From the NCBI RefSeq assembly GCF_003597395.2, contig NC_133770.1, forward strand, positions 14,712,838-14,776,837: a DNA stretch of 64,000 bases, read 5' to 3'. How positions within the stretch are numbered: position 1 is the first letter of the stretch; the number at the start of each line of letters is the position of its first letter. Positions 23,775 to 33,782 of the stretch are shown here, piece after piece. The position numbers and the translations under genes are program-made. The stretch comes from Chelonoidis abingdonii (lineage: Eukaryota; Chordata; Testudines; Testudinidae). The notes below the pieces were generated by a model. The model was not told the DNA's origin, ran no database searches, and saw only the letters and a list, made by a program, of their open reading frames with translations.

Positions 23775-24474
23775 TGTAGAGGAGCGGACTCACCCCTGCA
23801 GCACTTCCTGCTGGATTCTCAGGGAATTAGCTCTCTCCAGTTCTGGAGCACCCTTTGCAGGCTGGTGATCCACCTGTCCTCTGGCCCCCATCTCCCTCCC
23901 TGGACCCAGTGCCCTTTTACCTGTGGTTCTGCCCCCTGGCAGTAACTCCTCAGTCTTAGGGTTTCCGCTCCCCAGGGAACACCCACCCACTATTCCCACC
24001 TCACCTCAGTATAAGGCTACTGCCAGTCATCATCTAGCCCTGCACCCTGGGGCAGACTACAGTATCAGCCTACTCATCGCTGGCAAGGGGTGTTTGGACC
24101 TGCTGCCTTTGCCTACCCCTGGGCTGCCCTCTGCAACCCTCAGTACCCATTGGTCTTATGCTAGGCTGCAGCCTGGGGCTTTCCAGGCTGGAGCTCCACA
24201 GCTCCTCTGCCTTTCCCCAGCCCTGCTCCACTTAAGTACTTTGTCTCTAGCTCCCTGCAGCCAGGCTCTTCTCTTTCTACAGCCAGTGGGAGACTTCTGT
24301 CTGCCCCTGGCTTCTCTGCCTTTATAGGCCCAGCTAAGTCTGTTTGGGGCATGGCCCCAGCTGCAGCCCCTTCCCCCAATCAGCTCAGCCTAAAAGCTGC
24401 TTTCTCCTGCCACAATCCCCTCCCAGGGCTGTTTTTAACCCTTCAGGGCAGGAGTGGGGGTCCACCCCGCTACA
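23775..24474 (-). mobile_element. Solo LTR nested in the hAT element
   Basis: On the minus strand the 700-bp block runs from TGTAGCGGGGTGGACCCCC to GTCCGCTCCTCTACA. Flanks CAATA and CAACA are a near-match 5-bp duplication. It interrupts the hAT element close to its right end. Confidence 0.6.
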
Positions 24475-24788
24475 CAACATTAACTCCCAGTTCCCGGAAC
24501 CCAATAGGTACACAACATTAACTGTGACAACTCTAAGTGAGGAGTTACTGTATTTCAATCCTAGTATTTCCAGACGGTGACTGCATTCATTCTCCTTCAT
24601 TAGATTTATTTGAATGTGCCAAAAATAAGGCCAATGCATTTTGGATTTTAAACTTTCAAAGTTTCTTAATTCTGTTCTTAATGTAATAAATGAATGGACT
24701 GGGTCAAACTTATCTCTGCTATTACTCCATTAATTGCATGGGAGTAGCTCCAAGATGAATTTAAACCATTAACTTTGGAGGAACTTAT

Positions 24789-24937
24789 GTTGTAGATCCA
24801 GTTGATGTATGCAGATACCCGTGTGAAGACTGTAGGCTTCTGATAGGCGTTGCAGTAGGGACAATCCCAAAACTAACAATCCCATGAATTTGCCAGCGAC
24901 CATCCCTGTAACACTGCAAAGGGCTCCCTGAATCACC
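24789..24937 (-). pseudogene. Elastase-like pseudogene, catalytic-Ser exon
   Basis: The acceptor CTGATTGCAG precedes codons for GDSGSPLQC, then [13 protein letters not shown]. The usual GDSGGP has become GDSGSP (Ser195 kept, the second Gly changed). After SFGIVP the frame breaks: shifting by one base gives [20 protein letters not shown], matching the family's C-terminal strand and helix with the expected spacing, so one base of a C run is missing. At the position where this exon normally ends, the donor reads ATAAGT rather than GTAAGT. Confidence 0.8.
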
Positions 24938-25212
24938 CTGCAATCAGTGCGGGGAGAAGTGACACACAGTTAGTTGCACCCAAATTTTCTTAGCAGTTTA
25001 GAGAATGGACTGGAAAAGGTGGTGACAGCTGATTAATTCATGAACATTCCATTCAATGGGCCCAATACTGTGATGTGCTGAGGACCTTTTGAGAGATGCT
25101 GAGTACTCACAATGCCTATTGAAATCAAGAGGAGCAAAGAGAGCTCAGCATCTCCCAGAAGGTACGTGACATATTGCAGAATCAGGCCCATAACTATTTG
25201 TTCTCTGAACTA
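24938..25212. other. Intron-like, no feature
   Basis: About 275 bases without repeat or exon. The missing elastase exons are not here. Confidence 0.4.
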
Positions 25213-25865
25213 TTCCTGGGGGGATTCTGCACCAAAAAATTAAAATTATGTGCCAAAAAATTAAAACTGACTGAGAATGGGAACAGCTAACTAACCATAA
25301 GATCATCAACAATGTTACTATGCAGACAGGCTGCTACATTTTGGCCTCAGAGAATGAGATCAATTAACCATCAACAGCAACATTAACAAAATGTGTTGTT
25401 TTTTCACAAAAGCATTTTCTTTAACTTAAAAACAAATAATTTTCAGTAACATGATACAAATATTTAATTACGTGTTTTTTACAATTCTCAAGAAGTTACA
25501 GACATTTTACTAGGCAGGCAGGTTGCTACATTTCTGCCTCGGGGACAGAGCATTCCTCCTGCATAACAAAAAGACCTACCCTCCTCCACGCCCCTCGAGC
25601 CACAGTATCAAGAGAGAGGGACAGAGTCCCTCTCGCTTGCTGGCCAGCCCCACCCCCTGACGATGAGCAACGTCTCCCCCACAGGCACGCACACCCAGCC
25701 TCTCTCCCCCTGCATTGACTTGCGTCTCTAAGGCTGCTCCAAGCATGCTGGAACAGATGCGCTGCCTGGGCTGCTAGGGACGAGATGCATCTCCCCACAG
25801 ATTTCTTTTGTGTTTTTCTATGCAGGGGCCACAGAAATATGTGGGCCAGAATTCTGTCAGGAGTA
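25213..25865. mobile_element. Probable hAT-type element
   Basis: Ends TTCCTGGGGGGATTCTGCA and CAGAATTCTGTCAGGAGTA are imperfect inverted copies, flanked by CTGAACTA and CTGAACAC (6 of 8 matching). Interior is AT-rich on the left and GC-rich on the right with no transposase. Confidence 0.5.
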
Positions 25866-25869
25866 CTGA

Positions 25870-25913
25870 ACACACACACACACACGCACACGCACACACA
25901 CATGCACACACAC

Positions 25914-25944
<31 letters not shown>
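25870..25944. repeat. (CA)n microsatellite with CG and TG interruptions
   Basis: About 75 bases of CA units with scattered CGCA and TGCA. The long minus-strand frame through it is a poly-Val-Cys artefact. Confidence 0.9.
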
Positions 25945-26530
25945 GAGCAAGATAACTCTTTCTTCCCCCTCCCATTCAATATAATTGATATTTAAGGCAC
26001 TTATCCACTGCCTATTGAAGTCCATAAAAAGACTCCTACTGAGTTCAATTAAAAGATTAGGCTCTAAATGAATCGGAACACTTTTCAGGTATTTGGACCC
26101 TGCAGGAAGCTTCAGCCTCTAGCAGCTTCCGTATTCAACCAGGAATGTTCTAATTCTTCCCAAGCAGAGACAAAGTCAAAGGATCACTGGAAGCGACAGC
26201 CCATGGATTTAAAGAGATAGCAGCACAAGAGAGGCTATAACTAAAACAACAGAAGAGAAAGACAAACAGACTATTGGCTCCTGCTGGGTCTTAAAGCCCT
26301 GGGTTTTCTCATAATGAATTAATACTGGAAACATAGTCAAAACCAAATGCATTACCCCTTGTTTTTAGGGTTTTGCACCATTTCCTTGACTTGACTGCAC
26401 TGCTACAATGGAGGCCTGGGTCCCTGGTCTAGCACTAATTCCCAGGATCTGATCAATGGGGTGTGCTGGTGGGATGGCAAACCTCAACTCCCTCCCCCTG
26501 AGAACAGCTGGGGAGAAATATGTGCAATGA
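25945..26530. other. Intron-like, no feature
   Basis: I searched this stretch on the minus strand for the missing elastase exons (NDIAL, CAGG motifs) and found none. Confidence 0.4.
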
Positions 26531-27575
26531 TGTGCAGTAACTGAGATTCTTCAAGATGTGTGTCCCTACGGGTGCTCCACTTCAGGCGTCGATGTGTCCT
26601 GGTGCTGTTGATCTGAGATTTTTTGGTAGCAATGTCCACACAGGTCATGTGTGCACAATTGCTGCCTTGACTAGCATGCACAGAACCCGACCCCCTCAGT
26701 TCCTTCTCTACCATAGAGTCCTTACTGCAAACTGGAGTAGAGGGGAGGAGGTGGGTAGCGGAGCACACCCAGGGACACACATCTCAAAGAACCTCAGTTA
26801 CTGCACAAGGTGAGTAACCTTCTCTTCGAGTGCTATCTCTGTGGTGCTCCACTTCAGATGAGTGTAGAGCAGCGCCCCTGTGCGGATGGAAGGGGCTTCA
26901 GAGTTGCGTTCATAGCGGAGGTTAGCACTGTTAGCCCTAGCACTGTGTCTGAGCTCAAACCTTAAGTAATTGCATAATGGTTCGTAAATACGTGTTCAGA
27001 GGCCCGGGTGGCTGCTCTGCATATGTGTATTATTGGTACATTATTTAAGAAAGCTATTGAGATAGATACTGATGTTGAATGGGCCCTGATCCCTGATGGG
27101 GATTCTGCTTTGAGTTGTTCATAACACATCTGGATATAGTTGGAGATCCATTTCGATAGTCTCTGTGTGGATATTACAGACCCCTTGGAATGCTCTGTCA
27201 TTGAAGTGAAAAGCCTGGGGGATTTTCGGAAAGGTGTTGTTCTGTCCAGGTAGAATGCTAATGCACGTCAGATGTCTAACGTATGTTGGGCAGTCTCTTG
27301 TGTATTCACATGAGGTTTAGGGTAAAATGTAGGCAGGTGAATCAACTGATTCAGATGGAAAGAGGATGATATTTTTGGTATAAATTTTGGATATAGTCTC
27401 AATGTGACTTCGCCCTTGAAGAATATGGTGTACGGGGCATGAGCCACGAGAGCACCTATTTCATTTACTCATCATGCGGATGTAATTGTGATCAGGAATG
27501 CCACCTACACTGAAGTAGGGAGCAGGTGGCCAGTGGGTCGAATGGGGCTCTGGTAAGGCTTTTGAGCACCAGGTT
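26531..27575 (-). mobile_element. DIRS retrotransposon remnant, 3' part (copy 2)
   Basis: The right part of a DIRS element in minus orientation. The outer segment TGTGCAGTAACTGAGATTC (26531-26566) has an inverted partner at 26772-26806, inside a block that continues into TGGTGCTCCACTTCAG; that pair and block form the 3' terminal repeat plus internal complementary region. Upstream is a decayed tyrosine recombinase. Reverse transcriptase, RNase H, gag and the other terminal repeat are missing. The terminal sequence family differs from the copies at 28185 and 62081. Confidence 0.75.
26962..27201 (-). pseudogene. DIRS tyrosine recombinase, C-terminal remnant
   Basis: Eighty codons open on the minus strand align with the recombinase at 28554: SVISTQRLSKWIS, then RAHSTSVS, then ICRAATRASEHVFTNHYAI. 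The catalytic His of the HxxR box is present but its Arg is Ser (AHSTS), and the tyrosine nucleophile (NHYA) remains. Upstream recombinase sequence to about 27570 is full of stops. Confidence 0.7.
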
Positions 27576-27793
27576 TAAGGGATTAAGTGATTTGCTCAAG
27601 TCATACAGGAGCTCTACAGACCAGAAACTGAACCTATATGTCCTGAGTCCCAGTCAAGTATTTTCTACAAGGCCATCCTTAACCTCAGTGGGTGATGGAT
27701 AGAATATGTACATAAACATTTGCAGAACTGGCCCCTAAGTAAGGACATCAGTATTCATTCCCATGCCAAAGTCATATTTCAAAAACAAATTAC
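27576..27793. other. Ancient repeat-like sequence in intron
   Basis: GATTTGCTCAAGTCATACAGGAG followed (in separate pieces) by CCTGAGTCCCAGTCAAGTAT resembles a MIR-age repeat. No exon. Confidence 0.35.
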
Positions 27794-27924
27794 CCATTCC
27801 CAATATCAGTGGTATTCCAGTCTTCATGAATAAATATTTTGTCCACACTAACAGAATATTCAGTGCCATCCAATTCAAAGAGATTGTGTCGCCCAGAACC
27901 ACTTGGTAATTTGCTGGTATTGGC
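27794..27924 (-). pseudogene. Elastase-like pseudogene, exon after the His exon
   Basis: A 131-bp exon has acceptor TTCATTTTCAG and donor GTAATT. Joined to the His exon it opens as NYQVVLG, then the frame breaks and continues one base over as RHNLFELDGTEY, SVSVDKIFIHEDWN and GNG, a good match to elastase 2-type sequences (GLGRHNL and VHKDWN). The shift lies in CTGGGCGACAC, where one more G would restore the reading, so one G of a run is absent. Confidence 0.8.
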
Positions 27925-28218
27925 CTGAAAATGAATTAAAAAATAATTACCATAAAGCATCTCCTCTGCTCCACATTGGTGCCTCTGTATGACAGCTTCT
28001 GCAGCAGTAGGATCTTTCTCCTGTTACAGTCATTTCTACAGCACCTTTCATCTGAGAACCTTCACAGTGCTTTACCAGACATACCTGTGAGCTAGGGAAC
28101 TACTATCTGCATTTTACTATTTGGGAAACTGCAGCTCTTGTATCTGATCTCCATGTTCAACTGCTCATAACCTTTCCAAACCAGAAAAAACGGTTACCCA
28201 CCTTTTAGTACCTGTTGT

Positions 28219-28403
28219 TCTTCGAGACATGTTGTTCATGTCCATTCAAAGTAGGTGTGTGCATGCTGCGTGCACGCCAGCTGGAAGATTTTCCCTTAGC
28301 AGCGTCCGTAGGGTCAGCCCGGGTGCCCCCTGGAGTGGCGCCACCACGGCACCCTATAAAGGGGCCCGCCAACTCTCCACCCCTTCAGTTCCTTCTTGCC
28401 AGC
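28219..28403. repeat. DIRS copy 1 inverted terminal repeat, 3' side
   Basis: About 185 bp that match 33597-33780 in inverted orientation at roughly 90% by eye (shared: CCAGCTGGAAGATTTTCCC, CTTAGCAGCGTC, CACCACGGCACCCTATAAAG). Each carries a TATAAAG box. A 34-bp extension (28185-28218) lies outside this repeat and has no partner at the other end. Confidence 0.9.
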
Positions 28404-28441
28404 ACTCCGACAGAGGGGCAGGAGGGTGGGTGTTGGAACGG

Positions 28442-28540
28442 GCATTAACAACACATCTCGAAGAACAACAGTTACTAAAAGGTGAGTAACCGTTTTTTCT
28501 TCTTCGACTGGTTGTTCATGTCCATTCAAAGTAGGTGACT
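28442..28540. repeat. DIRS copy 1 internal complementary region
   Basis: The first half (28442-28496) is the inverted copy of the element's outer end 28185-28240. The second half (28498-28540, CTTCTTCGACTGGTTG onward) is the inverted copy of the opposite outer end 33742-33782. The two ends therefore meet here at GTTTTTT|CTTCTTCG, which is the template expected for circle closure in DIRS replication. It abuts the recombinase stop codon. Confidence 0.85.
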
Positions 28541-28553
28541 CACAAGCCTAACC

Positions 28554-29432
28554 TTAGGAGGTGGGGTCGGAGATCACTGCTGATTGGAGAACTGCATGCC
28601 CAAAGGCTGCATCATCCCTCGCCTGGTGCATGATGGCATAGTGAGATGAAAACGTGTGGATGGAGGACCGCGTGGCCGCTCTACAAATTTCCTGAGTCGG
28701 AACCTCAGCCAGGAAAGCCGCAGAGGAGCCCTGCACCCTAGTGGAGTGGGCCGTGACCGGAGGGACAGGGGTCTTAGCTATGCGGTAGCGTTCCCAGATG
28801 CAGGTCGCGATCCACAAAGAGATTCTCTGAGAGGAGACTGGGAGCCCCTTCATCCTTTCTACCACTGCGACAAAGAGCTGGGTCGAGCATCTGAATGGCT
28901 TGGTACGCTCTATGTAAAAAGCCAAGGCCCTGCGGACATCCCGGGAGTGTAGCCTCCGCTCCTCGCTGGAGGCGTGTGGTTTCGGATAAAACACCAGGAG
29001 AAAGATATCTTGACCCATGTGGAACTGCGAAACGACCTTGGGTAGGAAAGCCGGATGAGGTCTAAGTTGGACCTTGTCCTTGTAGAAGACTCCGTACAGG
29101 GGGTTTGATGTTAATGCTTGAAGCTCCAACACCCATTGGGCTGAGGCGATTGCCACCAGGAAGGCGGTCTTATATGATAGGTACAGCAGGGAGGATGAAG
29201 CCAGAGGCTCAGAGGGTGGCTCCGAGAGGACGGAGAGGACCAGATTCAAGTCCCAAGCAGGGGTCGGCTGATGCACATGCGGGAAGAGCCTGTCCATACC
29301 CTTGAGGAAACGCCCAATTAGCGGATTCCCAAACACCGAGGCACCCCCCTCTCCCAGATGAAAAGCGGATATGGCCGCAAAGTAAACACAAATGGAGGAA
29401 AGGGAGAGGCCCAGTTGTCTTAGGTGAAGCAA
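28554..29432 (-). pseudogene. DIRS tyrosine recombinase (phage-integrase fold)
   Basis: A 292-codon open frame covers nearly the whole recombinase; the true N-terminus lies a little upstream. It should cut and rejoin DNA through a 3'-phosphotyrosine to insert the circular cDNA. Seen: SLSSICVYFAAISAFH in the N-terminal helix region, LYLSYKTAFLVAIASA before the catalytic core, AHSTRVQ (His-x-x-Arg), and FSSHYAIM (tyrosine nucleophile). The first catalytic Arg is missing: where copy 3 has SARRVSEI this copy has SAQWVLEL. The frame is otherwise open, so this is a missense-dead enzyme. It is not a host gene. Confidence 0.85.
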
Positions 29433-29597
29433 ATAGTCAAGGACAGTGGGAATTGGTACCCCCAGCGGGTCGTGACCTTGCTGACCCGACCATATGGAGA
29501 AGCGCTTCCATTTAGCCAGGTAGGTGGCCCTGGTGGATGGTTTCCTGCTACCTAACAGCCTGCCTGACTTGCTGGGAGCACTGCAACTCCACCAGGT

Positions 29598-30614
29598 TCA
29601 GCCATGGAGCATCCAGGCTGTGAGGTGAAGGGACTCGAGGTTCGGATGGTGGAGGGAGCCTCGGTCCTGCATGATCAGGTCTGGGAGTAGGGGCAGCGTC
29701 AGGGGCGCCTGAACTGACATGTGCAGGAGTGATGTGTACCAATGCTGGTGTGGCCATGCCGGAGCTATCAGGATTACCCTGGCGTGATCCCTGCGAATCT
29801 TTAAAAGCACCCTATGTATCAGGGAGATCGGAGGGAAGGCATATAGCAGACCGTCCTCCCACGTATGTAGGAAGGTGTCCAACAGAGACTCCCGACTGCG
29901 GCCCAGGAGGGAGCAAAACCGTAGGCACTTCCTGTTTTCCTTTAAGCAAACAGGTCTAACTGGGGAAAGCCGCAGAGCTGGAAGATTGAGCGCACCACAT
30001 CCCATCGGAGGGACCACTCGTGACCCTGGAACGAGTGGCTGAGGGTGTCTGCCAAACCATTCTGCTCCCCCGGAAGATAGAATGCCATCAGGTGAGTGGC
30101 ATTGTGAATGCAGAAATCCCACAGCGCGAGGGCTTCCCTGCAGAGGGGAGAGGAACGTGCACCCCCGTTTGTTGATATAAAAAACTGCCGCCGTGTTGTC
30201 CAAAAGGACTGAAATGCACCTGCCGGCCAGGTGAAACCGGAAGGTCAAACACGCCAGGCAGTCCGCTCTCAGCTCCCTGACATTGATATGCAACTCAAGG
30301 TCCTCCAACGACCACAAGCCCTGTGTCTTGAGGAGTCCCAGGTGCGCTCCCCAACCTCGATCCGAGGCCTCCATCACCAGGGAGAGGGAGGATTGTGGGG
30401 CAGCAAAGGGGACACCCACGCAGACTTCCTGAGGGTTAAGCCACCACCGTAGCGAGCTCAGCACCAAGTGGGGAACGGACACCACTGAGTCCAGGGGGTC
30501 CCTGACCGGGCGATAAACTGTCGCCAACCAGGACTGCAGCGGGCGAAGCCGGAGTCTGGCATGGATCACCACATAGGTGCATGCTGCCATGTGGCCCAAC
30601 AGCCGGAGGCACAC
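29598..30614 (-). pseudogene. DIRS RNase H domain and connector
   Basis: A 338-codon frame follows the reverse transcriptase in a different phase. It includes MEASDRGWGAHL, ELHINVRELRADCLACL and VLLDNTAAVFYINKRG, which are the Asp/Glu-bearing strands of the RNase H fold in DIRS elements. The C-terminal LESLHLTAWMLHG precedes the recombinase. The phase change relative to the reverse transcriptase near 30500 implies a frameshift. Confidence 0.8.
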
Positions 30615-31219
30615 TCATGCCGTGGTAACCGGGATGCAGTGTAGTCCGAGGATGAGCTAGGAAATTGCTCAGAACCTGGACTCCGGCAGGTACGCTTTGG
30701 CATGGGTGGAGTTCAGAACCGCTCCTATGAACTCTATTCGTTGTGTCAGAGACAGGGTGGATTTGGCTTCGTTCAAAAAGGAGGCCAAGATCGAGAAAAG
30801 TCCGCCTGATGAACAACACCTGGGTCTCTATCTGGTCCTTGGAGTGGCCCTTTATGAGACAGTCGTCCAGGTAGGGGAATACCTGGATGACTCGCCTGCG
30901 CAGGAAGGCTGCCACTACCGCCATGCACTTCGTGAAGACCCTGGGAGCAGCCAACAGGCCGAACGGGAGCACCATGAATTGCAGATGGACGTCAGCCACG
31001 ACCAATCTGAGGTACCGACCGTGCCATGGAATTATGGCAATGTGGAAATAGGCGTTCTTTAAGTCGAGGGCGGCATACCAATCTCTTGGATCCAGGGAGG
31101 AGATGATCGAGGACAGGGAGACCATGTGGAATTTGAGTTTTCACACAAACTTGTTCAGCCGCCGCAACTCTAGGATGGGTCTCAGGCCCTCTTTTGCCTT
31201 CGGTATTAGGAAATACCAA
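30436..31219 (-). pseudogene. DIRS reverse transcriptase
   Basis: Two overlapping phases give the polymerase core: DWYAALDLKNAYFHIAI (motif A, catalytic Asp in LDLKNAY), LPFGLLAAPRVFTKCM (motif B) and FPYLDDCLIKG (motif C, YLDD). The upstream part (31219-30992) is in another frame, and downstream the frame again shifts before RNase H. It would copy the element RNA into cDNA; here the gene is broken although the catalytic aspartates persist. Confidence 0.85.
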
Positions 31220-31826
31220 GAGTAGAAGCCTTTGCCCCTGAGCTCCTGCGGGACTTCCTCCACCGCACCTGCCTCCGTGAGGGACTTCACTTCTTGAATT
31301 AGAAGTTGCTCGTGAGAAGGGTCCCTGAAGAGGGACGGGGAGGGGGGTTGGTGGGGCAGAAGGGAGGAGAACTGGATAGAATATCCCCTCTCTACTGTGC
31401 GGAGTACCTATTTCTCCAACGTAATTTGGGACCAGGCACGGCAGAAGTGGGACAGACGTGACCCAAAGGTAGGGGTGGAAGTATCCAGAGTCTCTATCAG
31501 TAGGTCGACCTCAACTGTACCATCAAATAGGGGGTCTAGACCCAGATGGTGGTCTGGATTGGCTAGACGCCTGGCTAGAGGGGTGGCACTAGTGATGCCT
31601 CCTGCCATTTCTGCCCCGTTTGTGCCCCAGCTCCTGGCGAGTCTGTGGCTGGTACGGGCGAGGGGCCGCCTGCAGCCTAAATTTTCTGTGCTGGGTCACG
31701 GAGGTATGCAAGCCCAGAGAGCGAAGCATGGCCCTCGAGTCCTTTAAGCTATGGAGACGTTTGTCCGTTTTCTCCGAAAACAGCAACTGCCCTTCGAAGG
31801 GGAGGTCTTGAATCATCTGCTGGACC
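31220..31826 (-). pseudogene. DIRS gag-pol junction, frame-broken
   Basis: Short minus-strand frames (for example 31816-31589, with DLPFEGQLLFSEKTDKRL) continue the element between gag and reverse transcriptase, but frames are broken. Confidence 0.6.
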
Positions 31827-33430
31827 TCATAGGGCAGCCAATGAGGCTGATGTTTGCCATAGGGTGTGGGACGTATCTGCTATAGTCTTTATCAGCAGGA
31901 GGGCCACCCTGGATGGCCCTGAGGGGGCCAGAATGTCCACTACAGGGTCCGCGTCCACCTCGATCTCCTCTGCTTGGATTGCAAGGCTTTGAGCTGCTCG
32001 CCGAAGCAATTGTTGGAGGATTCGAGTGTCCTCTAGGGCCAGTGCCGCAGCCAAGCCCGAGACTGCCTCGTCCAGGGAGGACAACAAGGAGATTACATGG
32101 AGCGGCCCTTCCTCCGGTGCATGCGGCCCCTCGGGGTCCTGCAGCACACAGTATTGAGGTTGTGGTGCCGGTTCCGAGTCTAAATGCGGCACCGCAGCCA
32201 GTACTGGGGTTGCCAGTGAGTGACTTGATGTATCATGCGGTGCCGGCGGAGCCTGAACTGGAGCAGCAGCCTGCCTGGTTAGAGGGTGCTGAACTTGACA
32301 GTGGCACACCCCTGCCCAGCGACGGTGCCGGGAGGGGAGGCAGCTGCGTCGGGGCCACATTGAGGACACTGAAGCCGACTGTGACTGAGGGCCAAACACC
32401 TGGCCTACCGACTGATGGTAGGCCCAGGGAGTACAAAACGGCCACTGCGAGGGAGGCTGCCATTGTTGCTGCCACTGCGGGTAACATTGATGGCTCACCC
32501 CTGAAACCGATCTCCTGCTCCGCGACCGACTGGAGTGAAGGGAGTCTGCCTCTGAGTCTGAGGTCTCTGAGTATGAGGACCTGGGGGAAGCAGTGCCCAA
32601 TGCCGAAGGAGAGCGGTGCAGAGGCGGCGGGGAGCCTCTCCTCTGGTCCGGTGCCACCTTCACAATGTGGTGCGGGGAGGGAGGCGACAGCATGGCTGGC
32701 TTGCCTCTAGACTGTACTGGTGGACGGACCACAGTAGGCAATTCCCTACGATGCAGGGAGGCCGGTGCCGGGAGGCCCATTAGGTCTGAGGCTGCCTCGA
32801 ACACCTCCAGTGTTGATGGGTGACAAATGTCCCCGCTGAGGTCCGGGGAGTTAGGCTGGTCCAGCCTCGATCGCCATCTCTGTGGTGTGGGAGTAGACGG
32901 AACTGCGGAAGGCTGTAGCCCAGCCTGTCTGCTTACACCCGCAGACGGCGTTGGCCTCAGATCCTGGTGGGGTGACCGATCCCTCACTGGCTTCTTTCTC
33001 TTGGAGGGCACCAGAGAAGGTGAGCAGTGCCACACTGAGGCCGACTTCCTATGACCCGACTCCATCCAGTGCCGGGTTTTCGATGACCTGGGCTGGGCCC
33101 TAAGTCCTGATGTCGGTGCCGGGGCACTCTGCACCGAGGATAACATGCTGGGCCCCGCCTCGGCCGGTTCTGGGTCTGAGGGTGGTCGCAGGGCCACCTC
33201 CATCAGGAGGACTCTAAGTCTTTGAGCCCTGTCCTTAAGAGTTCGCAGGCGGAAGCCTCCACAGATAGAGCACTGGTCCTTTTGGTGACTCTCTCCGAGG
33301 CACCTCAAACACACAGAGTGCGAAGTATCAGAGGGATAGCCAGTCAGAGGGGTACAGCAGAGTGCGGGTCACTCTTGGGCACGAATTTCCTGCAGTCCTT
33401 GCAGAGCTTGAACACGGGGGACCCGGGCAT
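31827..33430 (-). pseudogene. DIRS gag-like protein
   Basis: The likely start is an ATG at 33430-33428, giving PGSPVFKLCKDCRKF, followed by a frameshift; the long frame (495 codons, 33314-31827) opens at CLRCLGESHQKDQCSICGGF, a Cys-rich knuckle-like segment, then a Pro/Ser/Arg-rich middle and an acidic C-terminal part (EEIEVDADPVVD). Such proteins bind and package element RNA. Function is inferred from position and the Cys pattern. Confidence 0.7.
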
Positions 33431-33596
33431 GCCCCAGCAAGCAACGGAGACTCGGGGGGGGGGACCCCCCAACTACAAAAAACTATATACAAAGATCTAT
33501 CTAACTAACTATAATATGACTGAATACATGGACTAAATAGTAAGAATAGGACACTGCCAACTTGCTACGCAAGAGAAGTTCCAGCTAGCCATCACC

Positions 33597-33780
33597 GGCG
33601 GTAAGAAGGAACTGAGGGGGTGGAGGGTCGGTGGGCCCCTTTATAGGGTGCCGTGGTGGTGCCACTCCAGGGGGCACCCAGGCCGACCCTACAGACGCTG
33701 CTAAGGGAAAATCTTCCAGCTGGTGTGCACGTGGCTTGCGCACACCTACTTTGAATGGACATGAACAACCACTCGAAGAA
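33597..33780. repeat. DIRS copy 1 inverted terminal repeat, 5' side
   Basis: Inverted partner of 28219-28403. On the minus strand it would be the element's left end, with a TATAAAG box that could drive its transcription. Confidence 0.9.
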
Positions 33781-33782
33781 GA

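Larger units (their letters stand above)
22855..24550. mobile_element. hAT-type DNA element with two nested insertions
   Basis: Left end CAGTAACTCCTTGCTTAACG and right end CTAAGTGAGGAGTTACTG are inverted copies. The interior is AT- and G-rich non-coding sequence that continues on both sides of a CR1 piece (23001-23092) and of an LTR (23775-24474). No 8-bp duplication is evident at its edges. It carries no transposase. Confidence 0.65.
28185..33782 (-). mobile_element. DIRS-type tyrosine-recombinase retrotransposon, structurally complete (copy 1)
   Basis: This 5.6-kb element has, in minus orientation, a terminal repeat, gag-like frame, reverse transcriptase, RNase H, tyrosine recombinase, internal complementary region and an inverted second terminal repeat. 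That gene order and the inverted repeats plus internal complementary region define the DIRS order; such elements integrate as circles by recombination, without target-site duplication, and none is seen. It is much more GC-rich than its surroundings. All frames carry shifts or stops and the recombinase lacks a catalytic Arg, so it is inactive. It lies in an intron of the elastase-like pseudogene, on the same strand. Confidence 0.9.

Noticed and set aside
25526..25975. 149-codon minus-strand frame with Cys-Val repeats
   Set aside because: Produced by a CA microsatellite.
31913..32710. 265-codon plus-strand frame
   Set aside because: Shadow of the GC-rich DIRS gag on the opposite strand; no domain.
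26531..33782. CRISPR-like or novel defence system from the repeated TTCTTCGAG... blocks
   Set aside because: The repeats are explained by DIRS terminal repeats and internal complementary regions in a vertebrate genome.
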